In this document: positions 9,605 to 22,339 of the stretch, piece by piece
How the letters are laid out: each line of letters begins with the position of its first letter
Position numbering within the stretch: position 1 is the stretch's first letter
Source of the DNA: Paramarasmius palmivorus
Taxonomy: Eukaryota; Basidiomycota; Agaricomycetes; Agaricales; Marasmiaceae
Reading direction: 5' to 3'
Assembly: GCA_037176845.1 (NCBI GenBank)
Contig: JAYKXP010000087.1
Span: 1-64,000 of the forward strand
Length of the DNA stretch: 64,000 nucleotides
Translations under genes and position numbers: made by a program
The notes under the pieces: model-generated
The model's database searches: none
Told to the model about the DNA's origin: nothing
The model's input: the letters and a program-made list of their open reading frames with translations, nothing else

Positions 9605-11059
9605 CAATTAGTGTCAAAATGACTGTTTTTCAGCGATTTCGTTCTGGTACCCTCACATCGCGACAGTACCATCCACAAGGCCTCAACCACTTCCACCTAG
9701 GCTTCAGTTTCTCTCATTCCACAATATGGGCTATACACATCCCTTTTCTTCCTCCCACTTGCATTACAACACGTCCGATGACCTGTAATCTGCCCTTGCA
9801 TCCTAGTGTTTACCCTACACCTTTCCTGTTCCCACCTCTCAAGACTCCACAGGAATAACACCTTCACAATAATCCCAACCTGCTTCTCCGTACATGGCCC
9901 TTTTACCGCAACTGAGAAGCCCAAGTGTATGCAATTACACCTGCTCCCTTTGCTCATGCTAGCTATTGGGCATTGACTTGTGTCAACCATTCCCTCAAGT
10001 CGCAAATGGGCTCATAGGGGTTCATGGGGTGATTGTAGGCTTGTGGATAAAAGAATAGACATGGTAGAATCAACAGCTGTACTGGGTTCATTGCTATAAC
10101 ACTATGGTGAGTGCACACTGTCCCCCACTTTTTTGACATGTCCTACTGAGCGTATTGTCTCCAACAGCAACAAGAGCTCGCTAAAATTCAGTAGTAGCCT
10201 TTTGATCAAACTGGTGAGCTTGGAAAGAATGTTCTTCCCTATCACCTTACTATGGTCTACACCTGCAGGTCCTTCCTCAATATCCAAACGTCAACTTTTC
10301 ACCCTCCTACCGCCTCGTAGTCATACCCTTCCCAATCCCAACCTCTTAACCCCTGCTCTAAGCCTGTCTCCATGAAGGCTCGCTGGTTGTTCTACCAACC
10401 GACGCCTCCGTTTCCACTTCTTCGGTTCCCATATCTTGAAGCATGTACGCCCCCAGCTCCACCTCAATCAAGCTCTGGCTCCGGTCCTTCTTCACTCAAT
10501 GAATGAGGCCCTTTAGCCTTGTATACACCAAGTTCCCAAAGTAAAATCAACAGCTGTCAGCGCAATACGTGGGATATTGTTTGGGTGTGTGATGAAAACC
10601 ATCTTATGCCCATATAGGCTGTCATCAAAGGGGATGGCAGGTATGATTGGTTGGGCTTGGTTGGGGAGAAAGTGGTGGATAATGGACCATTATAGAGCAA
10701 GCCTCGGTGGGTACTCTCTTTTTTTCTGCTCTTGGCTGATGTTGATATCAATTTGTTTACAGTAAGAGCAATCAGAACCAGTGAAAGATGGTCAGCGATC
10801 CGAAGCATTCTCCACGGCCGTTATTGAAGACACCCACCACCTTCTGGATATTGCATGGAACTCGAATCTGGAGAGGTGCCTTTTTCGCTACTTTTCATCC
10901 CATCTATTCAATGATCTTGTATAATACATGCAGCACACCTTCCTCGTTGAGTTTAAACTCCTGTACCTGTACCTGTACATAATCATACCAAAAGATCATA
11001 CGCCGTCGCACCATACTTCAGCAGCTTGTCATTACGCCAAAAACAAGGATACAATCAAC

Positions 11060-12420
11060 TAGGGCTCCTGGCGGATCGGATGAGGATGAATCAGCTCAGA
11101 TGAGAGCACTTGAGAGGGCTATCTGCAATCCGCAGATAGCCAATCCGGCAGATAAAGGATGATCGGTCAGATGACTGACTCATTATGTAAGCTAACCCCC
11201 CCAGCGACGCGTCATCACCTCTCCTCGCCCAACTGCGACCATTTTTTTCAAGTATTCCTTGACCTTCGTCCACCTGGAATCATAGTAGGGGCCACAGAAT
11301 AGGTATCAGATCATGTTGGAAGGTTTTGGAGAGCAGGTGTGTACCTTAGACCATGTCATATTACTCCACTAACAATACCCTTCTTCTAGCATTACAACGT
11401 AGTTGTAGAGTACATTAGATGTCATACAGAACCCCAGAATACATCTAAATTGTTAGCAGCAATAATCTAAGCGAGTGGAGAAGCGCCTAACACTTGATGC
11501 CAAATCAAGCGGACCGTGATCGACGCCTAAGCGAATCAGCAAGGTCTAAGGACAGTGATTGGTGATCGAAAGACTTGTGAAGAGCCTTGGGACTGGGTTT
11601 AGCAGTACTAGTGCAAGACAATAGCAAGAGACGATAATATTCAGCAGTAGATATGTACAGTTTATATAGTCCAATGTTCAACAGCATAATACGAATATGT
11701 ACTAATGAAGATGCCACACCGAGGCAATGGAGTAACAGCAAGAAGCATAGAACTGTGCGGTCAGTGTATAGAACAATGATGAATGAATACGAATATCAGA
11801 GATGAACGATGTAAAGTAAAGATCATCAAATGAAACCATAAAAGGATAAATAATTCTAACATAAATTTGCAGCCTATATCCCTTTTCCTTCGCACCTTCA
11901 GCAATGAGAAGACCGCGGTACAGCATCAGCATCCGAATCGTCTCCGCATCAAGTGAATGTCTATAGTCCCCGATCACATTCCTGGCCAAACTGAGTGCAT
12001 GTTCCACCGATACTGAGGTGCCTATAGACCTATCAGAACGTGTTGTCGACTTTGACAGATGAAAGATAAGAAGATACCTGGGATTGCGAGTACATCATGA
12101 GCATAACCCACAAGATGAGGGAATGAGGCCCCATACTTCTTCCAAAATGCCAGAGCGCCGGTCTCGCGGGGCCATTAGAAGCACAATACATCTTGAAAAG
12201 GCAGTTTTTTTCTTCTAGAAATGACAATAATGTTGCTGACATACTCTTACAAGCCACACAAAACTGTACAGTACTCCGGAAATCCCATCCGATGGATGAT
12301 CCTAGGATATGTATCCAGGATCGGTCGGATTGCGGATGACTTGAAGGGCCATCCGTCATTGGCATCCGACACTTCATCCGTTCGGATATTGGAAGTCCAT
12401 CCGATCCACCAGGAGCCCTA
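11060..12420 (-). mobile_element. hAT-family DNA transposon, deletion derivative
   Basis: 1361 bp with terminal inverted repeats starting TAGGGCTCCTGG, 22 of 23 bases matching between the ends. It is flanked by a perfect 8-bp direct repeat CAATCAAC (11052-11059 and 12421-12428), the hallmark target duplication of hAT elements. Both ends carry clustered ATCCG/CGGAT words, as hAT subterminal regions often do. Only the C-terminal end of a transposase is recognisable inside, on the minus strand, so it needs a helper. It lies just upstream of the exons at 12438-12926. Confidence 0.88.
11702..12007 (-). pseudogene. hAT transposase C-terminal dimerisation domain remnant
   Basis: The minus-strand frame starts VSVEHALSLARNVIGDYRH and continues SLDAETIRMLML. 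This resembles the hATC pattern (SxERxFS..R..V...R..L....I..L) found at the end of hAT transposases. The remainder of the frame past about residue 45 looks non-coding. No BED zinc finger or catalytic core is present within the element. The position, inside a hAT-type element, supports the call. Confidence 0.65.
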
Positions 12421-12437
12421 CAATCAACATGAAGTGA

Positions 12438-12926
12438 AAAGAGTCAAGACAACAACAACTGGAGCTTGAAAGGTATGTGGATACTTGCAATACTCAATGA
12501 TTTTTCCCTGAGGATTTCTTCTAGACGACAAAAGCTATCAAAAGCTCGGACAGAGTTGGAAAAGCATACAATTGAGCAACAGGAACAGAGACGGGGTTCA
12601 ACTGGGAAAAGGTGCACTACCCAAACATTCCATTCCAGGTACACAATCTTCATTGACACTCATATAGCCATCTGATCTATTGTGTCCGAGAATTGGCTCA
12701 GTCTATTAACAAGCTGACCGTTGTGTCACCAACCAAATACCTCGAGTCTCTGTTTCAAGACTATCGTTCATGGGTTGCGGGCCCTTGCACTGCACCATCT
12801 CCTCTTGAATCACCCAGTCACCTATTCGATAACATGATTGCTGAATTAAACCGTTTGTCGAGTACTCTGCTAGAGCAATACGGCAATGGACAATACTACA
12901 CTGAAGTAGAAGCCATTATCCACTGA
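12438..12926 (+). CDS. Coiled-coil protein, 5' end missing
   Basis: Three exons join in phase: up to 12472, 12525-12611 and 12668-12926, with introns 12473-12524 and 12612-12667 of normal fungal size and splice signals. The product begins with a Gln/Glu/Arg-rich heptad-like segment (RQQQLELER, EQQEQRRG) and continues LAQSINKLTVVS..., with a helical C-terminus. An in-frame TGA lies at 12435-12437, so the start must come from an upstream exon or is lost. The hAT element ends only 10 bp further upstream and may have separated the start from the body. I recognise no domain. Confidence 0.45.
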
Positions 12927-12956
12927 ACACATTCCATTTCAAGTTCTATTGACAAC

Positions 12957-13231
12957 ATGCAACTGGCTTTCTATGACGATTGCCTGGAGGAAAAATATAC
13001 GATGGGCAAGCTCAGATATCAAAGTAGCATTCATCACGCTGTAATTAATCATGGTAAGTCTTCCTCTTCCTCGGTCTTCAGTTTCTGACACCAACAATTA
13101 CTCTAGCTGGTACATTTGGCTATTACTACTGCTGGCTCCAAATTCCATCATCACAAAGGACTCTAGTGCCCATGAAGAGCAGGCAAGCATGGGATACAAT
13201 CGGTGGTGGAAGCCAAGGTGCATCTCTATAA
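12957..13231 (+). CDS. Small two-exon hypothetical protein or gene remnant
   Basis: ATG at 12957, exon to 13053, intron 13054-13106 (GTAAGT...CTCTAG), second exon to a TAA at 13229-13231, giving 73 aa (MQLAFYDDCLEEKY...). Just beyond the stop, another frame (KVHLYNLLSSKAQGK...) continues to a further splice-like GTATGT at about 13300, so this may be a longer gene broken by a frameshift. I recognise no family. It could belong with the exons at 12438-12926. Confidence 0.3.
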
Positions 13232-14412
13232 CCTCTTGAGCTCCAAGGCTCAAGGAAAACTACCAAAACCACACAAATGTCAATGTGAATGTCTTGAGCA
13301 AGGTATGTAAACCTCACTCCGTGGTCAATATCCCTCAGACTGAACCATTGTTCTGCATTTTCAGCTTTGGTGAGAACGAGTACCAAAGACTGCTGTTCAA
13401 GCGCTGGGAGGAATAGCTTAGAGCTTGTAGATCCCCAAGACAAGACCTACAAGAACGAGATCCAGCCGCGCTACCTCCATCATGAACCGACGTTACACCC
13501 TTGCAACCACGATAGTCTTGGTGTCTGCTTTTTGTGTTTGGGAAAGCGCTGTACGCATCTTCAGTGCCTCTTTCTTTTGCTCCGTCTTTTGCAGAGAAGA
13601 TGTGCAGGATATGTGTTGGAGAAGAGTATATCGCTAGGAGAGTGTGATTTGTATCGTTTGCTGGATACGCAGCAGAGAAGAGTTGGACTGGGTTGGATTG
13701 CAATGTTCTTCATATACTTTTCTTATGTGCATCCAAGACTTGCTTCTCTCCTTCTGTATTTGATTTCTAACGTCTCCTTTTTTAGCTGGCTAGTGCACAA
13801 GGGTTGGATGAGCAGATGGTATGTCTTTGTCACTCTTCCAGAGGATCAACCTGATGATTCATAGTCAAGTGTTTAGGTGCTTCGCAATCCTTGGATTGAA
13901 CCTAGGTCTGGCAACTTGTGCAAGGGACCCTACGCTCGTGGTTCATTCCCCTCACACCTGGTTCGGTCAATGATGCCCACCACACTTCCTGGCTGCAACT
14001 ATCCTCTCCCAGGCCTCGATCTCTAGGCCTACAACCACACTAGCACATGTTTCCAGTATCTCGTCTGGGTTCTTCCAGCACGCACTATCCTCGAAAGGAC
14101 CTGCTGGTCAAATAGGTTCGCCTCAGAGTGGCCGAGGAACTAAGACCCAAAATTTCATCCTTTTGTTCTCTCCTGAACAGGGTTTATCTCAAGAAATCGT
14201 CTCTGCGATATTCGATAGACAGAGACAAGTGGTTCTATTTCCCTTTGGAGACTTGCAGACATTTCAACGTCTGGAATTCATGCAGGAGAGAGAATACACT
14301 GGTGATGGATGACGTGTCAGCGCTGGGCGAAGTACCTTTGAATTCATGTCCTAGTTCTTTGGGCTGATTAGATATATAGGTTCGTGTTGGAGTATTCGAA
14401 CGTTGAGATCGT

Positions 14413-15607
14413 TCGCATCAGCAAAGCTACATTTGTATTTCCGGTATTACGTGTATTTTTGGTATTGCATGTTCCGGTCAAAATCAAGCTGAAATACGAA
14501 TGATACGAAAGAAATACGAAATTCCTCATTGTGTGCACGGAAACACTTCCGAAAAAGAGAAACCGGAAAGCCAAAGGTCGGGCATCGTTTCCGAAAGGCA
14601 CTGATTTGGATGATTATCTGATTCCTCACAATAATGTGATCATCAAAGTTGAACTTTCCATGCACGCTCGCAGCTCAACAGCATTTTCCTCTCCTGTTCC
14701 CCCATTCTAGTGTTCACCCGATCGCTCACCTACGACGTCCTCCCCGGCTAGAGCTCATAAGACTCTAAGGCAATTGTACACAGTCAATTCAAAGACAAGA
14801 TTCCTCAACTGCATCAAGTCATAATTTTCAAGAAACAACTTCGAATTTATCATGTACTTACTGGCTCTCTGGCTCTCTGGCTCTCTGGTTTTCTGGTTTT
14901 CTGGCTGCTCGGCTCTAGGGCTGTTTAGGCATAAGTCAACTTCAATACGTTTGCCGTGTCTCTGTACAATCATCGGGAAATGAGGGGGATGAAGGGGTGC
15001 CAGTGTACCTGGATTTTGGGTACAGGTGTGTCGTATATTCCCACCTACAGACATTATCTGACATATTTTACACCCAGAACTCGCAAGATCCCCCGACACC
15101 ACAAGGCTAGCTCATTATGACAACTTGAACAAGGGCAATGAACTCCGACGATCCGACAGTACTATCACAACAAGACCCTGCGTTTGCCAGGTTGTTGGCA
15201 TCCGATTAGGTACGTAGACGTTGATGATGCAGGTTACTGGTATCTGACATTGCAATCTCCTCAGGGCCATGAAGATCAAAGCTCTGTACACCATGATGGC
15301 GACGCAACAGCGAGCACGATGTTTGGAAGCGATTGGTACGTTCCATGTGGTTTATTCTTGCTAAATTCGGGTTGCTCATGCGAAATGGCGTAGGATATGT
15401 GCTATTCATACCTATAGACAAGCTGAAGCGTGCAGGGCAATTATGTATTTTATTGGTATTTTGAGTGTTTTAGTTGTATTTTACAATACTTGGACCTTGT
15501 TTTACAATACGCGAAAATACGGAATAGATTCGTATTTCGGATCAGCGCTTTTGTATTTTATAATACCGAAAATACCCGGAAATACGCTTGTAGCTTTCCT
15601 GATGCGA
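14413..15607. mobile_element. Non-autonomous terminal-inverted-repeat element
   Basis: The ends are inverted copies of about 32 bp with a few mismatches: left CGCATCAGCAAAGCTACA..., right (reversed) CGCATCAGGAAAGCTACA..., both followed by GTATTTCCGG. Subterminal regions are packed with GTATT/AATAC words, a habit of hAT-like MITEs. It splits a coding exon of the decayed paralogue; comparison with the intact gene shows the exon would be exactly the expected length with about 1.2 kb removed. No target duplication is visible, and the flanking CGCATC and GATGCG are inverted instead. I find no transposase in it. Confidence 0.6.
14861..14916. repeat. Short tandem repeat (TGGCTCTC-type)
   Basis: Degenerate tandem copies of CTGGCTCT and CTGGTTTT within the inverted-repeat element. 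Confidence 0.8.
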
Positions 15608-18199
15608 GACTGAACAATGTGCGGCCGGTGAAAGAGTGGAACGCTTTTGTCCGTCCATGGGTATCACAGGCACAAGCTATCTTCAGCCAGCTCGAGATTC
15701 CGAAGGGTGAATGGGGACAGCATTGTAAGCCGTCCATGTTTCTTCTCAAGGGACCACTTCTGATTGATGTATAACAGCCATTATCGATGGCTTCCGGCTT
15801 CGTTTCAAATGCGCCCGAGACGAGGAAGCATCTCACAACGTGCAGACTCTGTTTCGCCGACATCGAGACTGATATATCTCATTCGACTGGTACTTCGCCC
15901 CTTGTATGGATGTGGACTCACAACTGCCAGTCTCATGCAACCATCATTGTCTCGAAGCTGATTGTGGAGATGGGTATCGCGCCGCGAAGTATCGACTACA
16001 GAAGTCCTTGGGGAGCACGAGGGCAGAACGATATATTATATTTGATATCAGAATGTTTGAATACAAGAGATTCACGGTGGCGATTTAACATCCCAATAGC
16101 TCGTAAATTCCGCCATGTAGCATGTAGCCCTTGTTTATACAGCAATGTGGTATCTCTGTATAATGGTTTTGTTTCATGATTTCCGAATACAGTAAGCATC
16201 CTTCCATTTCGGGAAAGGCCTCGGAAACATGGAGTGTGAGCATGCTAGTACTACCGTACGCAGTCCTTGTACACCCCGTATACGCCAAATGCTATAGAGA
16301 AGAATCAGTACATTGATGACAATCGGCTAGTAAATTTCAATGCTACTTACCGAACTCTTTGACCGCTCCTGAGGATCTCCTAATGTCAACTCTCAACTGA
16401 CCCACTCGACGTCGATCCCAACTGACATCCTAATCTAACGCTGGGCCTTGGTATAGTACCCGAAACTTGGTTTTCCGATACCCCCAATTCGCCGGCGCAT
16501 CCAATATTAGAAGGTGGTCTAGCTCTGTACCACTGAATCTTCACAAATTGACGATAATGCGATGACGTCCAGAGCTAATGTCAACCTGGGATGTTTGCCT
16601 TGATATGCGATGAAAGTGAAAGCATTGGTTCAAGAACGAGAGCAGTATCTATGTCGAGTCGTAGAGGCTGGCAGGGTATGAGTGATCGTTGAGGTGTGAG
16701 AATGCGAGGCAAACATTCACCACAACGGGGACGGAATATGTTTGTGTTGTTCATGTTCATGTTTGGGATGCGTAGCTTTGGGATCTGTGGGTGTAGAGTG
16801 AGTCAAAGCTGCCTTATTAATTTGGGAGACGAGTTTTCACCTTTAGCATCAAAGTTCAAACTAACGCCTATGTCCTAGCCGACAGAGTCAACTAAGGAGC
16901 CACTCTCCATACAACGCTGAGCCTTGAGCGACGATAAACCGCAACCTAGACCACCAAAGCCTTGAGTTGTCGATTTGGGGTGTCGGTGTCGGCCACCACG
17001 TGTAAAGATCAAACGATCAATACGAGAGCGGGAGTGGTGTGTTCCATGACCATCTCTGCAGGTGCTAGCGAGAGTACGTTCACGGTAGAGGCAGGGAGGT
17101 ACGGTAGCTTGAGTGTAATCCCGTCCCGTCCCGTGGAGATCGTTGTAATTCGCCTAGCTATACTGTGGGGCTTGGGCAGGATGGATCCTGGTTCGTGTGA
17201 GGGATCTAGAGTGGATAGTTAGTGAATACGCATGATAAGAAGATGGAAAAGCATTGTTCACCTTTGCAACAAAAGGTCAAGCTCACGTTCACCTCTGAGC
17301 TAGTAAAATGGGCTTGCGCGCGAATACCCCAGTAGTATTCTTAGCCCAAATATACCCTCAAACTTGCTAGAAGGGACGGAGGCGCTAGCCCATGAACCAG
17401 GATTTCAGGGCGATAGAAGTGAGGAAGTGAGGAGTACCGAAGAGACCGGCTACGTTCCTAGCTTCAAGCGTCGAGTACGCTGAAGCTTGAGAAACCTGTG
17501 ATATAAAGCGGTGCCGGCGATTTACTGCCGTTGGGAATGTCGAGCTGGTGGTTGCAACGGCTCAGCGGGCAGCTTTGGGTTGGCGTGGATATCACGAGCA
17601 ATCGAGCCGACTACTTGAACCGATGTCCAAGATGCTTTTCCTCGGTCACTCTATCGCCCTGAACCTTGAAATACAAGGCGGTCAGCCTGGTTGATAGACG
17701 GGAAATAGGTCAAAGAACGTACCTTTCATCTTCGAGGTATCGTGTTTGACACGGTCATCAGCTTCGGTCTTCATATCGATAGGGTGCTCTTCGAGTAGAA
17801 TCTGCAGGGGATACGGCGGTAGGTTGGAGCTACAAGAGTGCGCGCAGCTTGCAAATTTGCTGGCTCAAGATGGTAGTTTCGAGATGGGAAGGCCACTTCG
17901 AAGTCAGGTACTAGGCGTTGTCGATGCTATGAGAACATGAAAGGGAGCGGATAGTTGAGAATGTACCTTTCTTGACCATTCAGCTTGCAAAGCCGCCATT
18001 CTGAGCATTGGGAACATTGAGGTAGGAGGTATGATGAGTAGTTTTGCCCTGGAAGATTGGCTAAGAGTACTGCAAGGGATGTGGGCAAGATAACACGTAC
18101 CTGTTACACCGAAGATGTGTTCGGCCGAGCTAGAGCCCTCAGACAAGCAGGTGTCGGATAGAAAAGAAAAAAGGTGATGGTGGTCGAGGTGCAAGCGTG

Positions 18200-21180
18200 T
18201 TCGCCGCCGGCGCTTGGCTTTCCTCAGAACGACCACCTCCTTCAACGCGTTCATCTCTGTGGGCCTATAAAGGTATGTTCAAATGCTGTCTGCGTATCGC
18301 CCTTGGATCTAATGTATTATCCAGTAACCCAGCAAAATCGATTTCGAGAAACAAGATCGTGGTCTGTTTGCTAGTCTTACCTTTTTCCATCATCACTCAT
18401 AGCTCTTTCTACGCAGGTACAAGCCAAAAAAATGCCATCTAAACCTTCGAAAATGTATTTACCCCCATCGATAACCCAAAACCTCGCCATCCCATTCTCA
18501 AACACCGATACCACCTCGTTTCCCAGTCACTTGTAGCTCAAACCGCTACAATGCCATCTACAAAGCCTCATTCACCTCAGATGTGCTGCAGTTCTCGCGA
18601 TATAGGTCCTATACGTCCCTTTCCTTCCTCATACTCCCGATACAACGCGTCCAATGACATGTACTCTACTCCCGCATCGTGGTCCTCATGCTGCACGTTT
18701 CCCATCTTCATCTCTCAAGATTCCGCAAGATGAACGTCCCCATGAAAGACCTGGCATAATTCTCTGTATAAGGCCTCTCTTAACGCTACCATGAACGATC
18801 CCAACGCCAACACACCAACGACAATTTCACCCGCTCCCTTTGTTCGCGCCAGCTATCGCCCATTCTACCAAGTCGCGAACGGGCTCATGGTGGTTCATGC
18901 ATTGTGCAATGCTCATGGGGTGACGATCGGGTTGTGTATACTAAAACTGTCGTGACGAAAACGACGGTTGAGTCGGTTTTGGTGTACTAGTAAGTGGTCC
19001 CTGTATCCCGCTTTTTCGACGCGTCTTACTGACATCATATCGTCTCCAGCGGCAACGAAACATCGCTGAAGCCCAGTTCTAATCTTGTGGTCAAACCAGC
19101 AAGCTTGGCAAGAACGTTTCATCACTACACCCACATGCTCGCCTTCGTCGATACCCAAACGTTAGCTTTCCGCCGTCCTACCGCCTCGCACAGCCTCTTC
19201 CCTATCCCATACTCCAAACCCATACTCCAAACCTATCTCCCTGGGCTGCATGAAGGATCGCTGGTCGTTTTACCAACCGAAGTCTCTATTTCCCTTCTTC
19301 GGCTCCGCACGTCTACGCCCCCAGCTCCACCCGAACTCGAGCTCTCCCACTTTCCTTCGTTTGCTCAGCGATCTGCCCACAAAATGAGGTCATTTAGTCG
19401 TCTGGGCCAAGTTCCTCGATGTAAAACTGGCAGCTGTCAGGATGATACGTCGCGGTATATTGTTCGGATGCGCGATGGCAACCCGCTACGCCTACGTAGC
19501 TATAGGCTGTCATTGGGGGTATGGACGGATAGGGAGGGGATACGCCTGGTCTGGTTTGGACGAGGAGAAAGCGGTAGATAATAGGCCGTGGAGCAAGTCT
19601 CGGTGGGTACTGTCCCTTTTCTTTCTGCTCTCCTCCAATATATTGATGCCGTTTCGTGAAACTTATAGTAGTGGTCAACCTAGACCAACCGGAAACGCGA
19701 AGCTCTACCCATCACTGTTCTTGAAATACACCCAACACCGCCCTGGTATTACACAGAGCTCGAAATCGGGAATTTGCCTTCTTCACTACCAGTTCTGGAT
19801 ACGACTACGTATACGCGTGGTCTTCCTATGGAAGCCATCTCATATTTGGACTTTTGTGATATTCGTTATAGCAATTGCATATCTTACACAATACATGCGA
19901 CGGATTCTCCTCGTCGACTCTGAGATACAGTACCTCTCCCTAATGATAGGCTGTTGGCCAGTCCTTTGGTACACATGCTCAAGCCAAACGTTCTTGCTTT
20001 GACCGCGAGACCCTTTGCTCCTATAGCTTGTAGAGTAGCCGATACCAATGTCATGTCGATGTCTATATACAGTAAGGGTCCTTCCCAAAATGGAAGGAAG
20101 TCGGAAAAGGTGTCTGTGCATTCAGGAAGCGCGAACGTTCTACGTTGCCCTAGAAAAGCATCAGGGTCTCGAAAACAACCAGCTTGTACATCTCAATGCT
20201 ACTCACCGAGCTCTTCGACCGCTTCCTCCGGGGATCTCTTGATATCTCAATCCCCAACCGACCTCAACGATTATCCCAGTTAATGTCCCAATCAAACGCG
20301 GGTATAGTACCCGGTACATCGAAATAGCCTTGACGTCGAACGTCGGAGGATGGCCTAGGTCTGTACCGTCGCTGAAAGGTGTTGGGGGCAATAGGTGATC
20401 GTCGGGATACGCAGTAGAGGGTGTAGGGCGTGTACGAATTCGTGTAGTCGTTCGGGTTTGAGATCTTGAGTAGTCTTGGGATCTAGGCTACGGTAAGAGT
20501 AAGTAAAAGCAATGCCTTGTCGTAGATATGGGATGGTGCTCACCTGTACAAAGTTCAAGCCCTATGTCCCGGCTGATAGAGCCAACTACGCAATCTACTC
20601 CCCGTCAAACGTCAGGTTCGGATGACGATGAACCCAGAGCTGGGCTACCGAAGCCAAGGGGTGTGGATTTGGGGTCTTGGTGTCGGTTGGGCAGGAGAGT
20701 AGTTTCATTGATTCCACGACGCGATGGTTCTTCTGGCAAGCGCGAATTTGAAACAGAGGCAGGGTATATTCGGCAGGGTGCACGATAGGACTGGAACTAA
20801 GGGAGTATACGCAAGGGTGTTGTTGGCTGCAGTTCCGATACAAGGCCCAGAACCAGGAAGGGTGTGTTGAGCTTCGAGTGCAAGTCCTAGGCAGGAGTCG
20901 AGGTTATGAGAGCGGGGGCTGAGTTGAGGACTTGAAAACGTACCTTTGCTAGCCATCCAGCCCGCTCAGAGCAACGAAAGAAGCTGGAGTGTTGAGGTCG
21001 GAGACATAATGCACGTGGTTTTGCCCTAAGAGATAATTTGAGTGCGGCAAATGATGTGGTCTGAAAAACAAGTACCTTTCATGATGTTGGAAAAGGAGCG
21101 TGTATGTTGAATTGGAATCCTCAGAGGAGCGTTGGATGAGTGAGGAAAAGGGTCGTGATGGTCGAGGTGTAAGCGTTTCG
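18200..21180. repeat. Duplicated unit, short copy (about 3 kb)
   Basis: One of four well-preserved short copies. Plus strand: a first exon block ending CTATAAAG|GTATG (18273), an intron with conserved end, exon blocks at 18410-18740, the CTGAC-branch intron at about 18990-19050, a coding block at 19087-19581 (164 open codons, LHEGSLVVLPTEVS...), and an intron GTGGGTACTG...(19606). Minus strand: blocks from 21.18 kb back to about 19.9 kb, including YIDIDMTLVSATLQAIGAKG. The arrangement looks like a convergent gene pair, but frames do not stay open across copies and I recognise neither protein. Confidence 0.6.
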
Positions 21181-21389
21181 CCGCCGGCGCTTCTCTTTCC
21201 AAAACGCTCACCTCGTCCATGGACCATGTGCATCTATTCGCAGTCCTATAAAGGTATGATGAACCATTCTCTATAGACCGTTTTCAGATCTAACGTACCT
21301 TCCAGTATCATAGCAGGAATCGACTTCAAGTCCGAATCATACAAGGCATAACATCGGGTTTCTGGTATGTACGCTACTCTACGTTTTTC

Positions 21390-22339
21390 TAGTCTCCCCT
21401 AGGCAGACATCGGCGCTCGACTACTCGCTTGATAAGAGTCTGCTAGGAATTCGGGTCCCTTACCCGTACCTTCCCTCGAGCTTTCCGCGAATCCGTATAT
21501 GGCAATAAGATAAGTCATGTGATGTAAATTTGCTTGAGGGCAGGCTGATGTCGGCCAGGCTTTGCGCCGAACTCTGCAACCTAAACTGGCGTTATGATCA
21601 ACAGTGCTTTCGTTTTGTCAGTGTAAGTCGAGGTTTCAACCACATAATGGGCTTTTTTTTTTCACATCTTTACTTTTGCGATTTGTTCTGGTCACGATAG
21701 GCTCTGCACCGCCGTCAATTTCTCACTAGAGGTCGGTTCTGACTAGAGGCTAATACACTCAAGGTGAACCTAGAGCCGACCCGAGCCCAATACCTAGCAG
21801 TTTCAGTATATTCTGTGGCAAGGCATGCGTTGAATCCATACATGAATAAGCGTTCACATACCCACACACTCACAAAAATGGCAGTTTGACCACCCCGAAC
21901 ACCCATACGCAAGAATCCAGATGCCATTGCGCACTCTGGACTTCTAATTCAACTCGTTTCGATAATTTCTTTCGTACTTCCTCAAGGAACTATCCTGGCT
22001 GTGAGTCACGATCATAACCTCGAGCAAATATTGCGAGGAGCAAGTGGATATTCCATTAAAACATAACTCAATACCAGATTGTTCAATGTTCCAAGTCCTT
22101 TCCGCGGCTCAGGAAAAGGAAGGCTCGAGTCTTCATGAGCATTCTCAATATATCGGTATTCTACAATATTTATCTGGAAAATTGGACAGTGTTTGCGACG
22201 AAATGCACCAAAGCACTGAAGAGTTGAACTCGTTATCTACCCCTTTAGTCTTATCAAAACTGATAATCAGACCCCCATATGGGAATCATGTGACATATAT
22301 TCGAGGTACGGGTTTGGACCCGGAAAAAAGTACAGACTA
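21390..22339 (+). mobile_element. Inserted element with 9-bp target duplication
   Basis: 950 bp present in this copy but absent from the closely related copy near 50.2 kb, where the intron GTATGTACGCTACTCTAC...CACTCATAG is continuous. The inserted DNA starts TAGTCT and ends AGACTA, and ACGTTTTTC stands directly before (21381-21389) and after (22340-22348). An 8- or 9-bp duplication with short TAG-type ends suggests a hAT-like or Mutator-like non-autonomous element. It holds one exon-like ORF and no recognisable transposase. Confidence 0.75.
22044..22310 (+). CDS. Exon-like ORF inside the 950-bp insertion
   Basis: An open stretch (FQVLSAAQEKEGSSLHEHSQ, then LQYLSGKLDSVCDEMHQS) with coding-like composition, possibly ending at a splice site GAGG|GTACGG near 22310. 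There is no ATG at its left edge. I recognise no domain. It might be a captured host exon or part of a decayed transposon gene. Confidence 0.3.

Larger units (their letters stand above)
13786..16085 (+). pseudogene. Decayed paralogue of the kinase-like-family gene
   Basis: Equivalent to the gene at 36336-38611. An exon of exactly the same length (33 nt, 13786-13818, ASAQGLDEQM) is followed by an exon starting 13877 (WIEPRSGNLCKGPY, then YNHTSTCFQYL and ENTLVMDD). The following exon starts at 14380 and is split by a 1.2-kb insertion, resuming at about 15601 (WVSQAQAIFSQLEI...GEWGQH). The last exon starts about 15778. Several in-frame stops and frame changes show it is dead. Exons 1-4 are not recognisable upstream. 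Confidence 0.75.
9605..18200. repeat. Duplicated unit, long copy 1 (interrupted)
   Basis: Diverged copy of the repeat that fills the rest of the window. Recognisable plus-strand blocks are a CCTCTCAAGACTCC exon block (9840), an intron with conserved branch site and 3' splice site (10105-10165), a TTCTACCAACCGACGCCTCC exon block (10393) and an intron GTGGGTACTCTC...TTTACAG (10708-10760). Minus-strand blocks follow at 16.2-18.1 kb. The middle is occupied by a hAT derivative, two small gene models and a kinase-like pseudogene, listed separately. Frames in this copy are broken by stops, so I call no intact gene from the repeat itself. Confidence 0.6.

Noticed and set aside
13890..13930. tRNA-like sequence (GGATTGAACCTAGG)
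   Set aside because: It does not fold into a cloverleaf and lies in an exon homologous to WIEPRTGTLCKGPY of the intact paralogue.
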